Positions 1-7,477 of a DNA stretch of 64,000 nt are shown one piece after another; the first letter of the stretch is position 1; the number at the start of each line of letters is the position of its first letter. Under the pieces are notes generated by a model. It was given only the letters and a program-made list of their open reading frames with translations, ran no database searches and had not been told where the DNA came from. The position numbers and the translations under genes are program-made. Source of the DNA: Roseburia rectibacter (GTDB lineage: Bacteria > Bacillota > Clostridia > Lachnospirales > Lachnospiraceae); NCBI RefSeq assembly GCF_014287515.2, contig NZ_CP092473.1, forward strand, positions 1,205,001 through 1,269,000, written 5' to 3'.

Positions 1-1
1 A

Positions 2-508
2 GCCAGTAAATATCACTGGATTAATTACGATGAAGAAAAAATAGCAGAATCTTATTTGAGATTCAAAGCGACTCAGCAGGGAACAATTTATCATGCATTT
101 GCAGCACAATGTATATCACTTGGACAGAAGCTCCCGAAATCTGCAAAAACTTTGAATATGTATGTGAATGATGCAATTGGATTTCGGATGATTCCAGAAC
201 AGGTGCTATATTATTCCGATAATTGTTTTGGAACAGCTGATTCAATATGTTTTCGGAATCGAATGTTACGTATTCATGATTTGAAAACAGGTGTGATTCC
301 AGCACATATGGAACAGCTTGAGATATATACAGCTTTATTTTGTTTGGAGTATGGAATTAAGCCATCTGACATTGATATTGAGTTGCGAATATACCAAAAT
401 GATGAAATTTTTTATCACAATCCGGAAGCTGATGAAATTGTTCCAATAATGGATAAGATCATAACTTTTAATAAAGTGCTTAACAAGATTAAGGAACAGG
501 AGGGATAA
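2..508 (+). CDS. RecB/Cas4-like PD-(D/E)XK nuclease, 5' end outside window
   Basis: The reading frame is open from base 2, so the gene starts left of the window; the TTG at 56 is only an internal codon. The visible 168 residues hold the C-terminal part of a PD-(D/E)XK nuclease: GTADSI, then the core HDLKTG with the catalytic D and K, then the helix motif MEQLEIY typical of RecB and Cas4 nucleases. Such proteins in phages process DNA ends during replication or recombination. The stop codon is 2 bases before the next gene, so the two are probably co-transcribed. The family assignment is firm; the exact role (exonuclease or recombination helper) is inferred. Confidence 0.75.
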   Translation, partial: ASKYHWINYDEEKIAESYLRFKATQQGTIYHAFAAQCISLGQKLPKSAKTLNMYVNDAIGFRMIPEQVLYYSDNCFGTADSICFRNRMLRIHDLKTGVIPAHMEQLEIYTALFCLEYGIKPSDIDIELRIYQNDEIFYHNPEADEIVPIMDKIITFNKVLNKIKEQEG

Positions 509-510
509 CA

Positions 511-3261
511 ATGGATAATTCATGGGAAAACAAAGATGATGTCTTAGCACATTATGGTATGCCAAAACGATCCGGTCGTTATCCCTGGGGTTCTGGAGAA
601 AATCCATATCAGCACAGTGGTGATTTTTTAGCCCGTGTCGGAGAACTTAAGAAATCTGGAATGAAAGAGACTCAGATAGCTGAAAGTATGGGATTGACAA
701 CAACTCAGCTTAGGACTCAGATGAGCTTGGCGAAGGATGAGCGTAGATCGCTTCAGGTTGAAACAGCAAAAGGATTGCGGGAAAAAGGTTACAGCTTAAA
801 CGAAATTGCACAGAAGATGGGATTTAAAAATGACTCATCTGTACGTTCTTTGTTAAATACAAATTCCGAAGTTCGTATGAATCAGGCTCAGAAGACAGCT
901 GATTTTCTGAAAAAGATGGTCAATGAAAAAGGAATGATCGATGTTGGTACAGGAGTGGAACGTGAGCTTGGTGTTTCTAAGGAAAAGATGAATCAGGCTC
1001 TTTATATTCTTCAAATGGAGGGTTATGAAACATTTGGAGGTGGAGTTCCACAGGTAACGAATAAAGGAAAACAGACCAACATCAAGGTTTTATGTCCTCC
1101 TGGAACACCATATAAAGTAAACGAAGATGGAAAAAAGACATCAAGCGCTATATATGATTTTGATAACATTCATTCAGTTAAGGATTACATATCTTACGAT
1201 GGCGGCGAGACCTTTCATAAATCATTTGTGTATCCGGAGAGCATGAGCTCTAAACGTCTGGCGATTCGTTATGCTGAAGACGGAGGTATTAAAAAAGATG
1301 GTGTCATTGAAATCAGACCAGGTGTACAGGATTTGTCTCTTGGAGAATCAAGATACGCACAGGTCCGTATCATGGTTGACAAAACACATTATCTAAAAGG
1401 TATGGCGATTTATTCAGATAATCTTCCAGATGGCGTGGACGTTATGTTCAATACGAACAAGAAATCCGGTACGCCAATGACCGATGTTTTAAAAAAGATA
1501 AAAGCTGATCCAGATAATCCATTTGGTTCCCTCATCAAAGAACATGGCGGACAAAGTTATTATATTGGAAAAGATGGTAAAGAGCACTTATCTCTTATCA
1601 ATAAAGCACGAGAAGAAGGAGATTGGGATCAGTGGTCAAGAAATTTGCCATCACAGTTTTTGGCAAAGCAGAGTATATCGCTGATAAAAAAACAGTTAGG
1701 ACTTGCCATGTCTGATAAACAGGCGGAATTTGATGAAATCTGTTCACTTACAAATCCAACTGTAAAAAAGAATCTGTTAAAATCCTTTGCTGATGATTGT
1801 GATTCCGCAGCAGTTCATTTGAAAGCGGCAGCATTACCACGTCAGCGTTATCAGGTCATCCTTCCGTTGACATCTATTAAAGATAATGAAGTGTATGCAC
1901 CGAACTTTACAGATGGAGAAACTGTTGCGTTGGTTCGGTTTCCGCATGGTGGCACGTTTGAGATACCTATCTTAAAAGTTAATAATAAGCAGGCGGAAGG
2001 GCGTCGAGTGTTAGGTAATAATCCTGCCGATGCAATCGGTATAAATTCCAAAGTAGCTGAACGATTATCCGGAGCTGACTTTGATGGTGATACTGTAATG
2101 GTTATTCCGTGTAATTCGTCTCGGAGTAAAGTAAAAATTACATCGACAAATCCACTTGAAGGTCTTAAAGATTTTGATCCTAAGATGTCATATGGAACCG
2201 TGAAAAAGGGCGAAGACTATTATAACGAATCCGGGAAGAAGATTCGGATCATGAAAAATACACAGACTGAAATGGGAAAGGTCTCAAACTTAATTACTGA
2301 TATGACATTAAAAGGAGCAACATCTGATGAGATGGCAAAAGCGGTTAGGCATAGTATGGTTGTTATCGATGCTGAGAAACATAAGCTGGATTACAAACAG
2401 TCCGAGATCGATAATGATATAGCATCATTGAAAAAGAAGTACCAGGGTACCGTAGATGCCGATGGTAAGTATCATGAAGGTGCATCAACATTACTTTCAA
2501 GAGCTAAGTCAGAGACACAGGTATTGAAACGTAGAGGCACCCCCATTATCAATGATGATGGTTCTTTGAGTTACAAAGAAGTAAAGGAAGAGTATGTTGA
2601 TAAGAATGGGAAGATACAGGTAAGGACCCAAAAAAGCACAAAGATGGCAGAGACAAGAGATGCTCGTACTCTTTCATCAGGTACCCCACAGGAGGAAGTC
2701 TATGCTGACTATGCGAATTATATGAAAGCCCTGGCAAACCGGGCGAGAAAAGAGATGGTTGGTACTGGGAAGATAGCGTATTCATCATCAGCTAAAGCCG
2801 CTTATCAGTCTGAGGTAGACTCTCTTATGGGTAAGCTAAACCTAGCACTACGGAATGCCCCTAGAGAGAGGCAAGCCCAGATCATGGCAAATGCAACCGT
2901 TGCTGCAAAGAAAAAAGAGAATCCGGACATGGACAAATCAGAAATTAAAAAAGCAAGTCAGCAGGCTTTATTAGCAGCTCGTATTTCTGTTGGTGCTAAG
3001 CGAACAACGATTGATATCACTGATAAAGAATGGGAAGCAATTCAGGCTGGAGCAATCAGTGAAAACAAACTTACACAGATTCTTAACAACACGGACATCG
3101 ATAAAATACGTCAGCGAGCAACACCGCGAGCAACCACAACACTTAGTTCTGCAAAACAGAATTTAATTAAAGCGCGCGCAGCTTCAGGTTACACAACTGC
3201 TGAAATTGCAGAATCACTTGGCATTTCAACTTCAACAGTAATGAAGTATCTTAAAAACTAA
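511..3261 (+). CDS. Single-chain RNA-polymerase-like protein (DPBB, DFDGD motif) with terminal HTHs
   Basis: This 916-residue protein starts at ATG 511 after a GGAGGG ribosome site. Residues 521-527 read GADFDGD, the metal-binding signature of the multisubunit RNA polymerase beta-prime double-psi beta-barrel (three Asp: 523, 525, 527). The preceding segment at about 449-520 (VALVRFPHGG and onward) resembles the strand pattern before that motif in cellular polymerases. Known relatives with this motif in one chain are YonO of Bacillus phage SPbeta and RNA-silencing polymerases; YonO is of similar length. Two helix-turn-helix-like segments lie at about 51-75 and 94-115, and a third at about 890-914 (TAEIAESLGISTSTVMKYL). 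The N-terminus carries DVLAHYG and RSGRYPWGSG, a short phage tag. Polymerase activity is inferred, not shown; it could be a divergent member with another nucleic-acid role. Confidence 0.65.
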   Translation: MDNSWENKDDVLAHYGMPKRSGRYPWGSGENPYQHSGDFLARVGELKKSGMKETQIAESMGLTTTQLRTQMSLAKDERRSLQVETAKGLREKGYSLNEIAQKMGFKNDSSVRSLLNTNSEVRMNQAQKTADFLKKMVNEKGMIDVGTGVERELGVSKEKMNQALYILQMEGYETFGGGVPQVTNKGKQTNIKVLCPPGTPYKVNEDGKKTSSAIYDFDNIHSVKDYISYDGGETFHKSFVYPESMSSKRLAIRYAEDGGIKKDGVIEIRPGVQDLSLGESRYAQVRIMVDKTHYLKGMAIYSDNLPDGVDVMFNTNKKSGTPMTDVLKKIKADPDNPFGSLIKEHGGQSYYIGKDGKEHLSLINKAREEGDWDQWSRNLPSQFLAKQSISLIKKQLGLAMSDKQAEFDEICSLTNPTVKKNLLKSFADDCDSAAVHLKAAALPRQRYQVILPLTSIKDNEVYAPNFTDGETVALVRFPHGGTFEIPILKVNNKQAEGRRVLGNNPADAIGINSKVAERLSGADFDGDTVMVIPCNSSRSKVKITSTNPLEGLKDFDPKMSYGTVKKGEDYYNESGKKIRIMKNTQTEMGKVSNLITDMTLKGATSDEMAKAVRHSMVVIDAEKHKLDYKQSEIDNDIASLKKKYQGTVDADGKYHEGASTLLSRAKSETQVLKRRGTPIINDDGSLSYKEVKEEYVDKNGKIQVRTQKSTKMAETRDARTLSSGTPQEEVYADYANYMKALANRARKEMVGTGKIAYSSSAKAAYQSEVDSLMGKLNLALRNAPRERQAQIMANATVAAKKKENPDMDKSEIKKASQQALLAARISVGAKRTTIDITDKEWEAIQAGAISENKLTQILNNTDIDKIRQRATPRATTTLSSAKQNLIKARAASGYTTAEIAESLGISTSTVMKYLKN

Positions 3262-3288
3262 TGCGTGAGCAGAAAGGAGACAAGAAGA

Positions 3289-3519
3289 ATGAGATGTGCA
3301 CTGACAACATTTGATAATCCTTTTAATCCATTTAGTGATTTCACACAATGGTTCTTGTATGATGAGAAAAAAGGATACCATTCTACCGCATATCTCGGAA
3401 GAATTGCACGAACATCTGATCAATTATCAGAAGAAGAAAATGATAAAGAAACAGAGAGAGCGATAGATGAAATTATCAAATATGATGAATTAGGTATCTA
3501 TAAAAAGATAACACAATAA
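3289..3519 (+). CDS. Conserved small phage protein, function unknown
   Basis: A 76-residue protein. The frame could open at GTG 3265, but ATG 3289 is placed 8 bases after AGAAAGGAGA and gives the start MRCALTTFDNPFNPF. The sequence (DNPFNPFSDFTQWFLYD, then an acidic helix with EEENDKE and AIDEIIKYD) matches in style a small protein that is common just upstream of packaging genes in Firmicute siphophages, as far as I recall; no function is known to me. No membrane segment or signal peptide is visible. It follows the polymerase-like gene closely and precedes the non-coding packaging-site region. Confidence 0.7.
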   Translation: MRCALTTFDNPFNPFSDFTQWFLYDEKKGYHSTAYLGRIARTSDQLSEEENDKETERAIDEIIKYDELGIYKKITQ

Positions 3520-3539
3520 AAAATAAAGTATACAGAAAG

Positions 3540-3639
3540 AAAATGTATAGTAGGGGGGTGCTAAAAATGCATACCCCCTCTCACATCGCGGCGGTCTTTG
3601 AAAATTCCCCAGAGGGATTTTTTGAGAACCGCTTTTATA
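3540..3639 (+). other. Structured non-coding region, candidate cos site
   Basis: A GC-skewed, highly foldable stretch in an otherwise AT-rich region. It holds a hairpin between AGGGGGGT (about 3551) and ACCCCC (about 3582), followed by CGCGGCGGT, and a second imperfect hairpin closed by GCGGT and ACCGC around AAAATTCCCC and GGGATTTT. It lies directly upstream of the putative small terminase and HNH genes, the usual place of cos in HK97-like phages that package with an HNH partner. The overlapping 68-codon frame at 3543 is probably not a gene. The cos assignment is inference. Confidence 0.35.
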
Positions 3640-3773
3640 TTTATAGCCAGTATTTAAGGTGGTTTTATGAGATAGTCCTTTTTTTTTTCATAAACAGTAG
3701 TGTGTTGCATGATACTTCTCCTTTAAATTATAATCCAAAACTCGTATAAACCACCTTAAATACTGGCTATAAA
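3640..3773. repeat. 134-bp element bounded by perfect 26-bp inverted repeats
   Basis: Positions 3640-3665 and 3748-3773 are exact reverse complements (TTTATAGCCAGTATTTAAGG followed by TGGTTT). The pairing continues inward with small bulges for about 10 more bases, leaving a loop of roughly 60 bases that contains a run of ten T. It could be a long RNA or DNA hairpin, a packaging or replication signal, or a small MITE-like insertion. No open reading frame of note lies inside. Confidence 0.85.
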
Positions 3774-3817
3774 AAAGGTTATACTGCTATATTCACCAAG
3801 CGAATGGAGGTAAAAGT

Positions 3818-4162
3818 GTGAAAAAGTCAAAGCCAGAAAATACACCTAGAAAAATGCGACCGGCTTTGACGCCGGAATCCAGAGAAAACCAGATGATAGC
3901 ATTGGCTATGGATTTAGCTGAGCAACAGTTGAGGGATGGAACAGCATCTTCACAACTTATAACAGAATTTGTCAAACGAGGATCGACAAAAGCTAGACTT
4001 GAAAAAGAGATTTTGGAAGAGCAAAGAGATCTTTTGGATGCAAAAACAAAAGCATTGCAATCCGCAGAACGAGTAGAAGAACTATACGAAAATGCATTAA
4101 ATGCTTTTCGAGGATACAGTGGACAAGGCGGTGATGACAATATCGATACGGACATATTCTGA
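3818..4162 (+). CDS. Putative small terminase subunit or packaging-associated protein
   Basis: 114 residues from GTG 3818, 7 bases after GGAGG. The N-terminus is basic and proline-rich (KKSKPENTPRKMRPALTPE), then come helices with DGTASSQLITEFVKRGST and a long charged coiled-coil-like segment (about residues 60-95) ending in an acidic tail. Proteins of this type are common immediately upstream of HNH nuclease genes in clostridial siphophages. The context, between the candidate cos region and HNH, supports a DNA-recognition role in packaging; the sequence itself shows no diagnostic terminase motif. It overlaps the next gene by 29 bases. Confidence 0.55.
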   Translation: MKKSKPENTPRKMRPALTPESRENQMIALAMDLAEQQLRDGTASSQLITEFVKRGSTKARLEKEILEEQRDLLDAKTKALQSAERVEELYENALNAFRGYSGQGGDDNIDTDIF

Positions 4163-4568
4163 AATGTCGCGGCTTCGTACATTTGAAGAACGATTCAAGT
4201 ATCTCAAGTTAGATGGAGCAGTTGGCATTGAAACATTTGGGTTTGACAGATATTTGAACCAGGCTTTCTATAAGTCAAAAGAATGGTTGCAGGTTCGACG
4301 ACAGGTCATCATTAGAGATAATGGATGTGATCTTGGAATTGATGGATATGAAATACACGGAAAAATTTTGATTCATCATATAAACCCAATAACACAGGAA
4401 GATATTTATGATCGAACCGGTTATCTGCTAAATCCAGAATTTTTAATTAGTACAACTTTGACAACACATAATGCAATACATTATGGCGATGAAACATTAT
4501 TTATACAATGTTCATCAACAGAACGAAGTAAAAACGATACTTGCCCATGGCGGCATAATGGAGGATAA
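4134..4568 (+). CDS. HNH endonuclease of the packaging module
   Basis: 144 residues if started at ATG 4134 (MTISIRTYSEM); the longer frame from 4101 lies wholly inside the previous gene and has no ribosome site. The HNH core is visible: RRQVIIRDNGCDLG, then HGKILIHHINPIT with paired histidines, then an Asn (LLNPEF) and THNAIHYGD. HNH proteins beside terminase genes are known partners of large terminase in cos cleavage in HK97-like phages. The overlap with the preceding gene and the close SH3 gene downstream suggest one operon. Confidence 0.85.
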   Translation: MTISIRTYSEMSRLRTFEERFKYLKLDGAVGIETFGFDRYLNQAFYKSKEWLQVRRQVIIRDNGCDLGIDGYEIHGKILIHHINPITQEDIYDRTGYLLNPEFLISTTLTTHNAIHYGDETLFIQCSSTERSKNDTCPWRHNGG

Positions 4569-4570
4569 CA

Positions 4571-4891
4571 ATGGATAATAAGAAAGAAGAAAAAAAACGT
4601 AACATGCATGTAGAAAACCATACAGAAAACAACACAGAAGCACACATTCCGGAAGCGGGCATTGATGCTAAAAATGAAGAAGAGAACAGTGTTCGTGGAA
4701 TCGTGACTGACTGCGAAATACTTAATGTCAGATCAGAAGCAAATCTTACATCTACACCAGTAACGACGATCAAAGCTGGCGAACAGGTAATGATTGATAT
4801 GGATTTATCTAACGACGAGTTTTACAAGGTGTATACGGCTGCCGGTGCAGAAGGATATTGCAAAAAAGAATATATTAAAGTCCAGAATTGA
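4571..4891 (+). CDS. Small SH3-type (SH3b) domain protein
   Basis: 106 residues, ATG 4571 after GGAGG, 2 bases after the HNH stop. The first 40 residues are highly charged and disordered-looking (many E, N, K, H). Residues about 42-104 form a bacterial SH3 fold (GIVTDCEILNVRSEAN, then FYKVYTAAGAEGYCKKEYIKV). No signal peptide is present, so it is not an ordinary exported wall protein. SH3b domains usually bind cell wall peptides; here it could be a virion protein or a DNA-packaging accessory with a borrowed fold. Domain call is good, role unknown. Confidence 0.75.
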   Translation: MDNKKEEKKRNMHVENHTENNTEAHIPEAGIDAKNEEENSVRGIVTDCEILNVRSEANLTSTPVTTIKAGEQVMIDMDLSNDEFYKVYTAAGAEGYCKKEYIKVQN

Positions 4892-4904
4892 AAGGATCAG
4901 TCAT

Positions 4905-5249
4905 ATGGAAATTACACAGAGTATCTTAAACTCTATCAAAAAAATGATTGGCGGAATATCTGCTGATGATGAGGCGTTTGATGCAGATTTGATCATACAT
5001 ATCAATTCCGCATTTTCAATTCTGTCTCAATTAGGAGTTGGACCTGCTGAGGGATTTGAGATTAAAGATAGCACAGCAGTGTGGACCGAGTTCGTGGATG
5101 ATGACGCAACGTTTAATCTTGTAAAGTCATATATTTATTTAAAAGTAAAACTTGTATTCGATCCACCGTTAAGTTCAGCAGTTCTTGAATGCTATAAAGA
5201 GCAGATTAGCGAATACGAATGGAGATTAAACGTAGCTGCTGAAAAGTAA
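4905..5249 (+). CDS. Head-tail connector protein (gp6-like)
   Basis: 114 residues from ATG 4905 with AAAGGA about 10 bases upstream; the longer frame from 4794 runs through the SH3 gene and is rejected. The helical pattern (MEITQSILNSIKKMIGG, then FDADLIIHINSAFSILSQLGVGP, then a C-terminal helix with VLECYKEQISEYEWRLN) is that of the phage gp6/gp15-like connectors that sit under the portal. In many phages this gene lies after the capsid; here it precedes the large terminase. Confidence 0.75.
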   Translation: MEITQSILNSIKKMIGGISADDEAFDADLIIHINSAFSILSQLGVGPAEGFEIKDSTAVWTEFVDDDATFNLVKSYIYLKVKLVFDPPLSSAVLECYKEQISEYEWRLNVAAEK

Positions 5250-5275
5250 AAAAAAAGTAATGGAGGTGCATCAAA

Positions 5276-5695
5276 GTGAACAATGAAGACGTGTTGGAAC
5301 ATCATGGCATTCTTGGAATGAAATGGGGAGTGCGTCGATCTGAGGCAGAATTAGCAAGAAGTAGAGGTCATACCGAAAGCAATAGTGGACAGACAGGTAA
5401 AACGAAAGTTGCTACGTCAAAACATCCACCAGCTAAGAAAGCATCAAAGAGAATGTCTGATGACGAGCTGAGAGCGCAGATAAGTCGCCTGGAATTAGAA
5501 AAGCGTTATAGTGACTTATTAAGGGATACAACACCAGCCCAGAAAAAGAAAGGCAGAGATTTTGTGATGGGGATTCTTGAACAGTCTGGAAAAAATATTG
5601 GTGGACAGCTTGCGACTTATGCGATGGGCACAGCTGTTAATAAAATGGCAGGATCGCAAATTGTAAATCCCAAAAAAGGACAAAAGGATAAATAG
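5276..5695 (+). CDS. HGILGMKWGVRR-tagged phage protein
   Basis: 139 residues from GTG 5276 after GGAGGTG. It begins with EDVLEHHGILGMKWGVRRS, a short peptide found at the start of various virion or capsid-related proteins in Firmicute phages (family knowledge; its function is unsettled). The rest is basic and Ala/Lys-rich, with a helical part around residues 62-85 and a glycine-rich region near 104-125. It may be a scaffold-like, internal head or decoration protein. Its tag resembles the first residues of the polymerase-like protein at 511. Confidence 0.6.
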   Translation: MNNEDVLEHHGILGMKWGVRRSEAELARSRGHTESNSGQTGKTKVATSKHPPAKKASKRMSDDELRAQISRLELEKRYSDLLRDTTPAQKKKGRDFVMGILEQSGKNIGGQLATYAMGTAVNKMAGSQIVNPKKGQKDK

Positions 5696-5709
5696 GAGAG
5701 ATATAAATT

Positions 5710-7458
5710 ATGGCACTATCTAATACTGCTGTTCCGATATACTACGGTAAGTTTAGAGATGCCGTAATTCGGGGCGACATACCAATTTGCAAAGAAGTTG
5801 AAATGGAAATGCAGCGAATCGACAGTTTAATTGCCGATCCGGGTATTTATTATGATGATGCAGCAGTTGAAGGTTTTATCAGTTATTGCGAAAACGAACT
5901 AACTTTAACTGATGGATCTGATTTGAATCTGCTTGATTCATTCAAAGTTTGGGCTGAACAGATCTTTGGGTGGTATTACTTTGTTGAGCGGAGTATATAT
6001 GAACCTTATGAGGATGGACACGGAGGGCATTATGTCACTAAATGGATAAAAACTCGTCTTGTTAACAAACAGTATTTGATTGTTGCGAGAGGAGCTGCAA
6101 AGTCTATGTATGCCTCATGCTTGCAAAATTACTTTTTAAACGTGGATGTAACAACAACTCATCAGATCACGACCGCACCAACAATGAAACAAGCTGAGGA
6201 AGTATTATCGCCAATTAGAACAGCAATCACCAGAGCAAGAGGACCTTTTTATAAGTTCCTTACAGAAGGGTCGTTGATGAATACATCCGGATCAAAAGCA
6301 AACCGGACAAAGTTGGCATCGACCAAAAGAGGTATTGAGAATTTTATGACAGGTTCCTTATTGGAGATACGCCCAATGAGAATTGACAAGCTCCAGGGTC
6401 TGCAACTTAAAGTGGCGACAGTCGATGAATGGTTGTCCGGCGACATTCGGGAAGATGTCATTGGAGCTATTGAACAAGGCGCCTCCAAAGTTGATGATTA
6501 TTTGATTGTGGCAATCAGTTCTGAGGGTACTGTTCGTAATGGAGCAGGCGATACAATCAAAATGGAATTGATGGATATATTGAAAGGAGAATATTTCAAT
6601 CCGCATGTATCCATCTGGTGGTATAAATTGGATTCCATTGATGAAGTTTCCAATCCGGATATGTGGTTAAAAGCAAATCCAAACATTGGAAAAACAGTAA
6701 AATATGAAACATATCAACTTGATGTTGAGCGAGCCGAAAAAGCTCCGGCAGCAAGAAACGATATTCTGGCAAAACGTTTTGGTTTACCAATGGAAGGGTA
6801 TACATATTTCTTTACTTACGAAGAAACACTTCCTCCAGAAAAAAAGAGGACATATTGGCAAATGCCGTGTTCCCTTGGTGTAGATTTATCGCAAGGCGAT
6901 GACTTTTGTGCATTTACATTTCTATTTCCATTATCAAATGGCGCATTCGGTATAAAGACAAGAGATTACATCTCGTCATCAACTCTTATGAAACTCCCAT
7001 TAGCAATGAGAAACAAATATGATCAATTTATGAAAGAAGGAAGTCTTATAGTACTTGATGGTACTGTTTTGGACATGATGGATGTTTATGACGATTTAGA
7101 TGAACATATCGTTGAGTGCCAATATGACATTCGGTGTTTTGGTTACGATCCATACAACTCTAAAGAATTTGTTGCTAGATGGGAAAGCGAGAATGGACCG
7201 TTTGGAATAGAGAAAGTTATTCAGGGTACAAAAACAGAATCGGTTCCTTTAGGCGAACTGAAAAAATTATCTGAAGAACGAATGCTTTTGTTTGATGAAG
7301 AACTTATGACATTTGCTATGGGAAATTGTATTACTATGGAGGATACAAATGGTAATCGTAAATTGTTAAAAAAGCGATACGATCAAAAAATAGACGCAGT
7401 AGCCGCTATGATGGATGCTTATATTGCTTACAAATTAAATCGTGACGCTTTTGAATAA
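5710..7458 (+). CDS. terL: Terminase large subunit
   Basis: 582 residues. The N-terminal ATPase has a Walker A variant VARGAAKS at 125-132 and a Walker B with the catalytic acid pair at VDE 238-240. The C-terminal RNase H-like nuclease shows the first acidic strand GVDLSQGDD (D392) and the last acid at KIDAVAAMMDAY (D562). The protein translocates phage DNA into the prohead and cuts it. It is of HK97-like type and follows the tagged protein by 14 bases; the portal gene follows directly. Confidence 0.95.
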   Translation: MALSNTAVPIYYGKFRDAVIRGDIPICKEVEMEMQRIDSLIADPGIYYDDAAVEGFISYCENELTLTDGSDLNLLDSFKVWAEQIFGWYYFVERSIYEPYEDGHGGHYVTKWIKTRLVNKQYLIVARGAAKSMYASCLQNYFLNVDVTTTHQITTAPTMKQAEEVLSPIRTAITRARGPFYKFLTEGSLMNTSGSKANRTKLASTKRGIENFMTGSLLEIRPMRIDKLQGLQLKVATVDEWLSGDIREDVIGAIEQGASKVDDYLIVAISSEGTVRNGAGDTIKMELMDILKGEYFNPHVSIWWYKLDSIDEVSNPDMWLKANPNIGKTVKYETYQLDVERAEKAPAARNDILAKRFGLPMEGYTYFFTYEETLPPEKKRTYWQMPCSLGVDLSQGDDFCAFTFLFPLSNGAFGIKTRDYISSSTLMKLPLAMRNKYDQFMKEGSLIVLDGTVLDMMDVYDDLDEHIVECQYDIRCFGYDPYNSKEFVARWESENGPFGIEKVIQGTKTESVPLGELKKLSEERMLLFDEELMTFAMGNCITMEDTNGNRKLLKKRYDQKIDAVAAMMDAYIAYKLNRDAFE

Positions 7459-7477
7459 AAACATGGAGGAACTGGAA

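Noticed and set aside
3543..3749. 68-codon frame in the non-coding block before the small terminase
   Set aside because: It runs through the hairpins and the inverted repeat, and its protein shows no recognisable pattern; more likely non-coding.
3540..3820. HEARO/IscB-type omega RNA near the HNH gene
   Set aside because: The HNH protein is the short packaging type, with no RuvC-like part, and the RNA does not match that layout.
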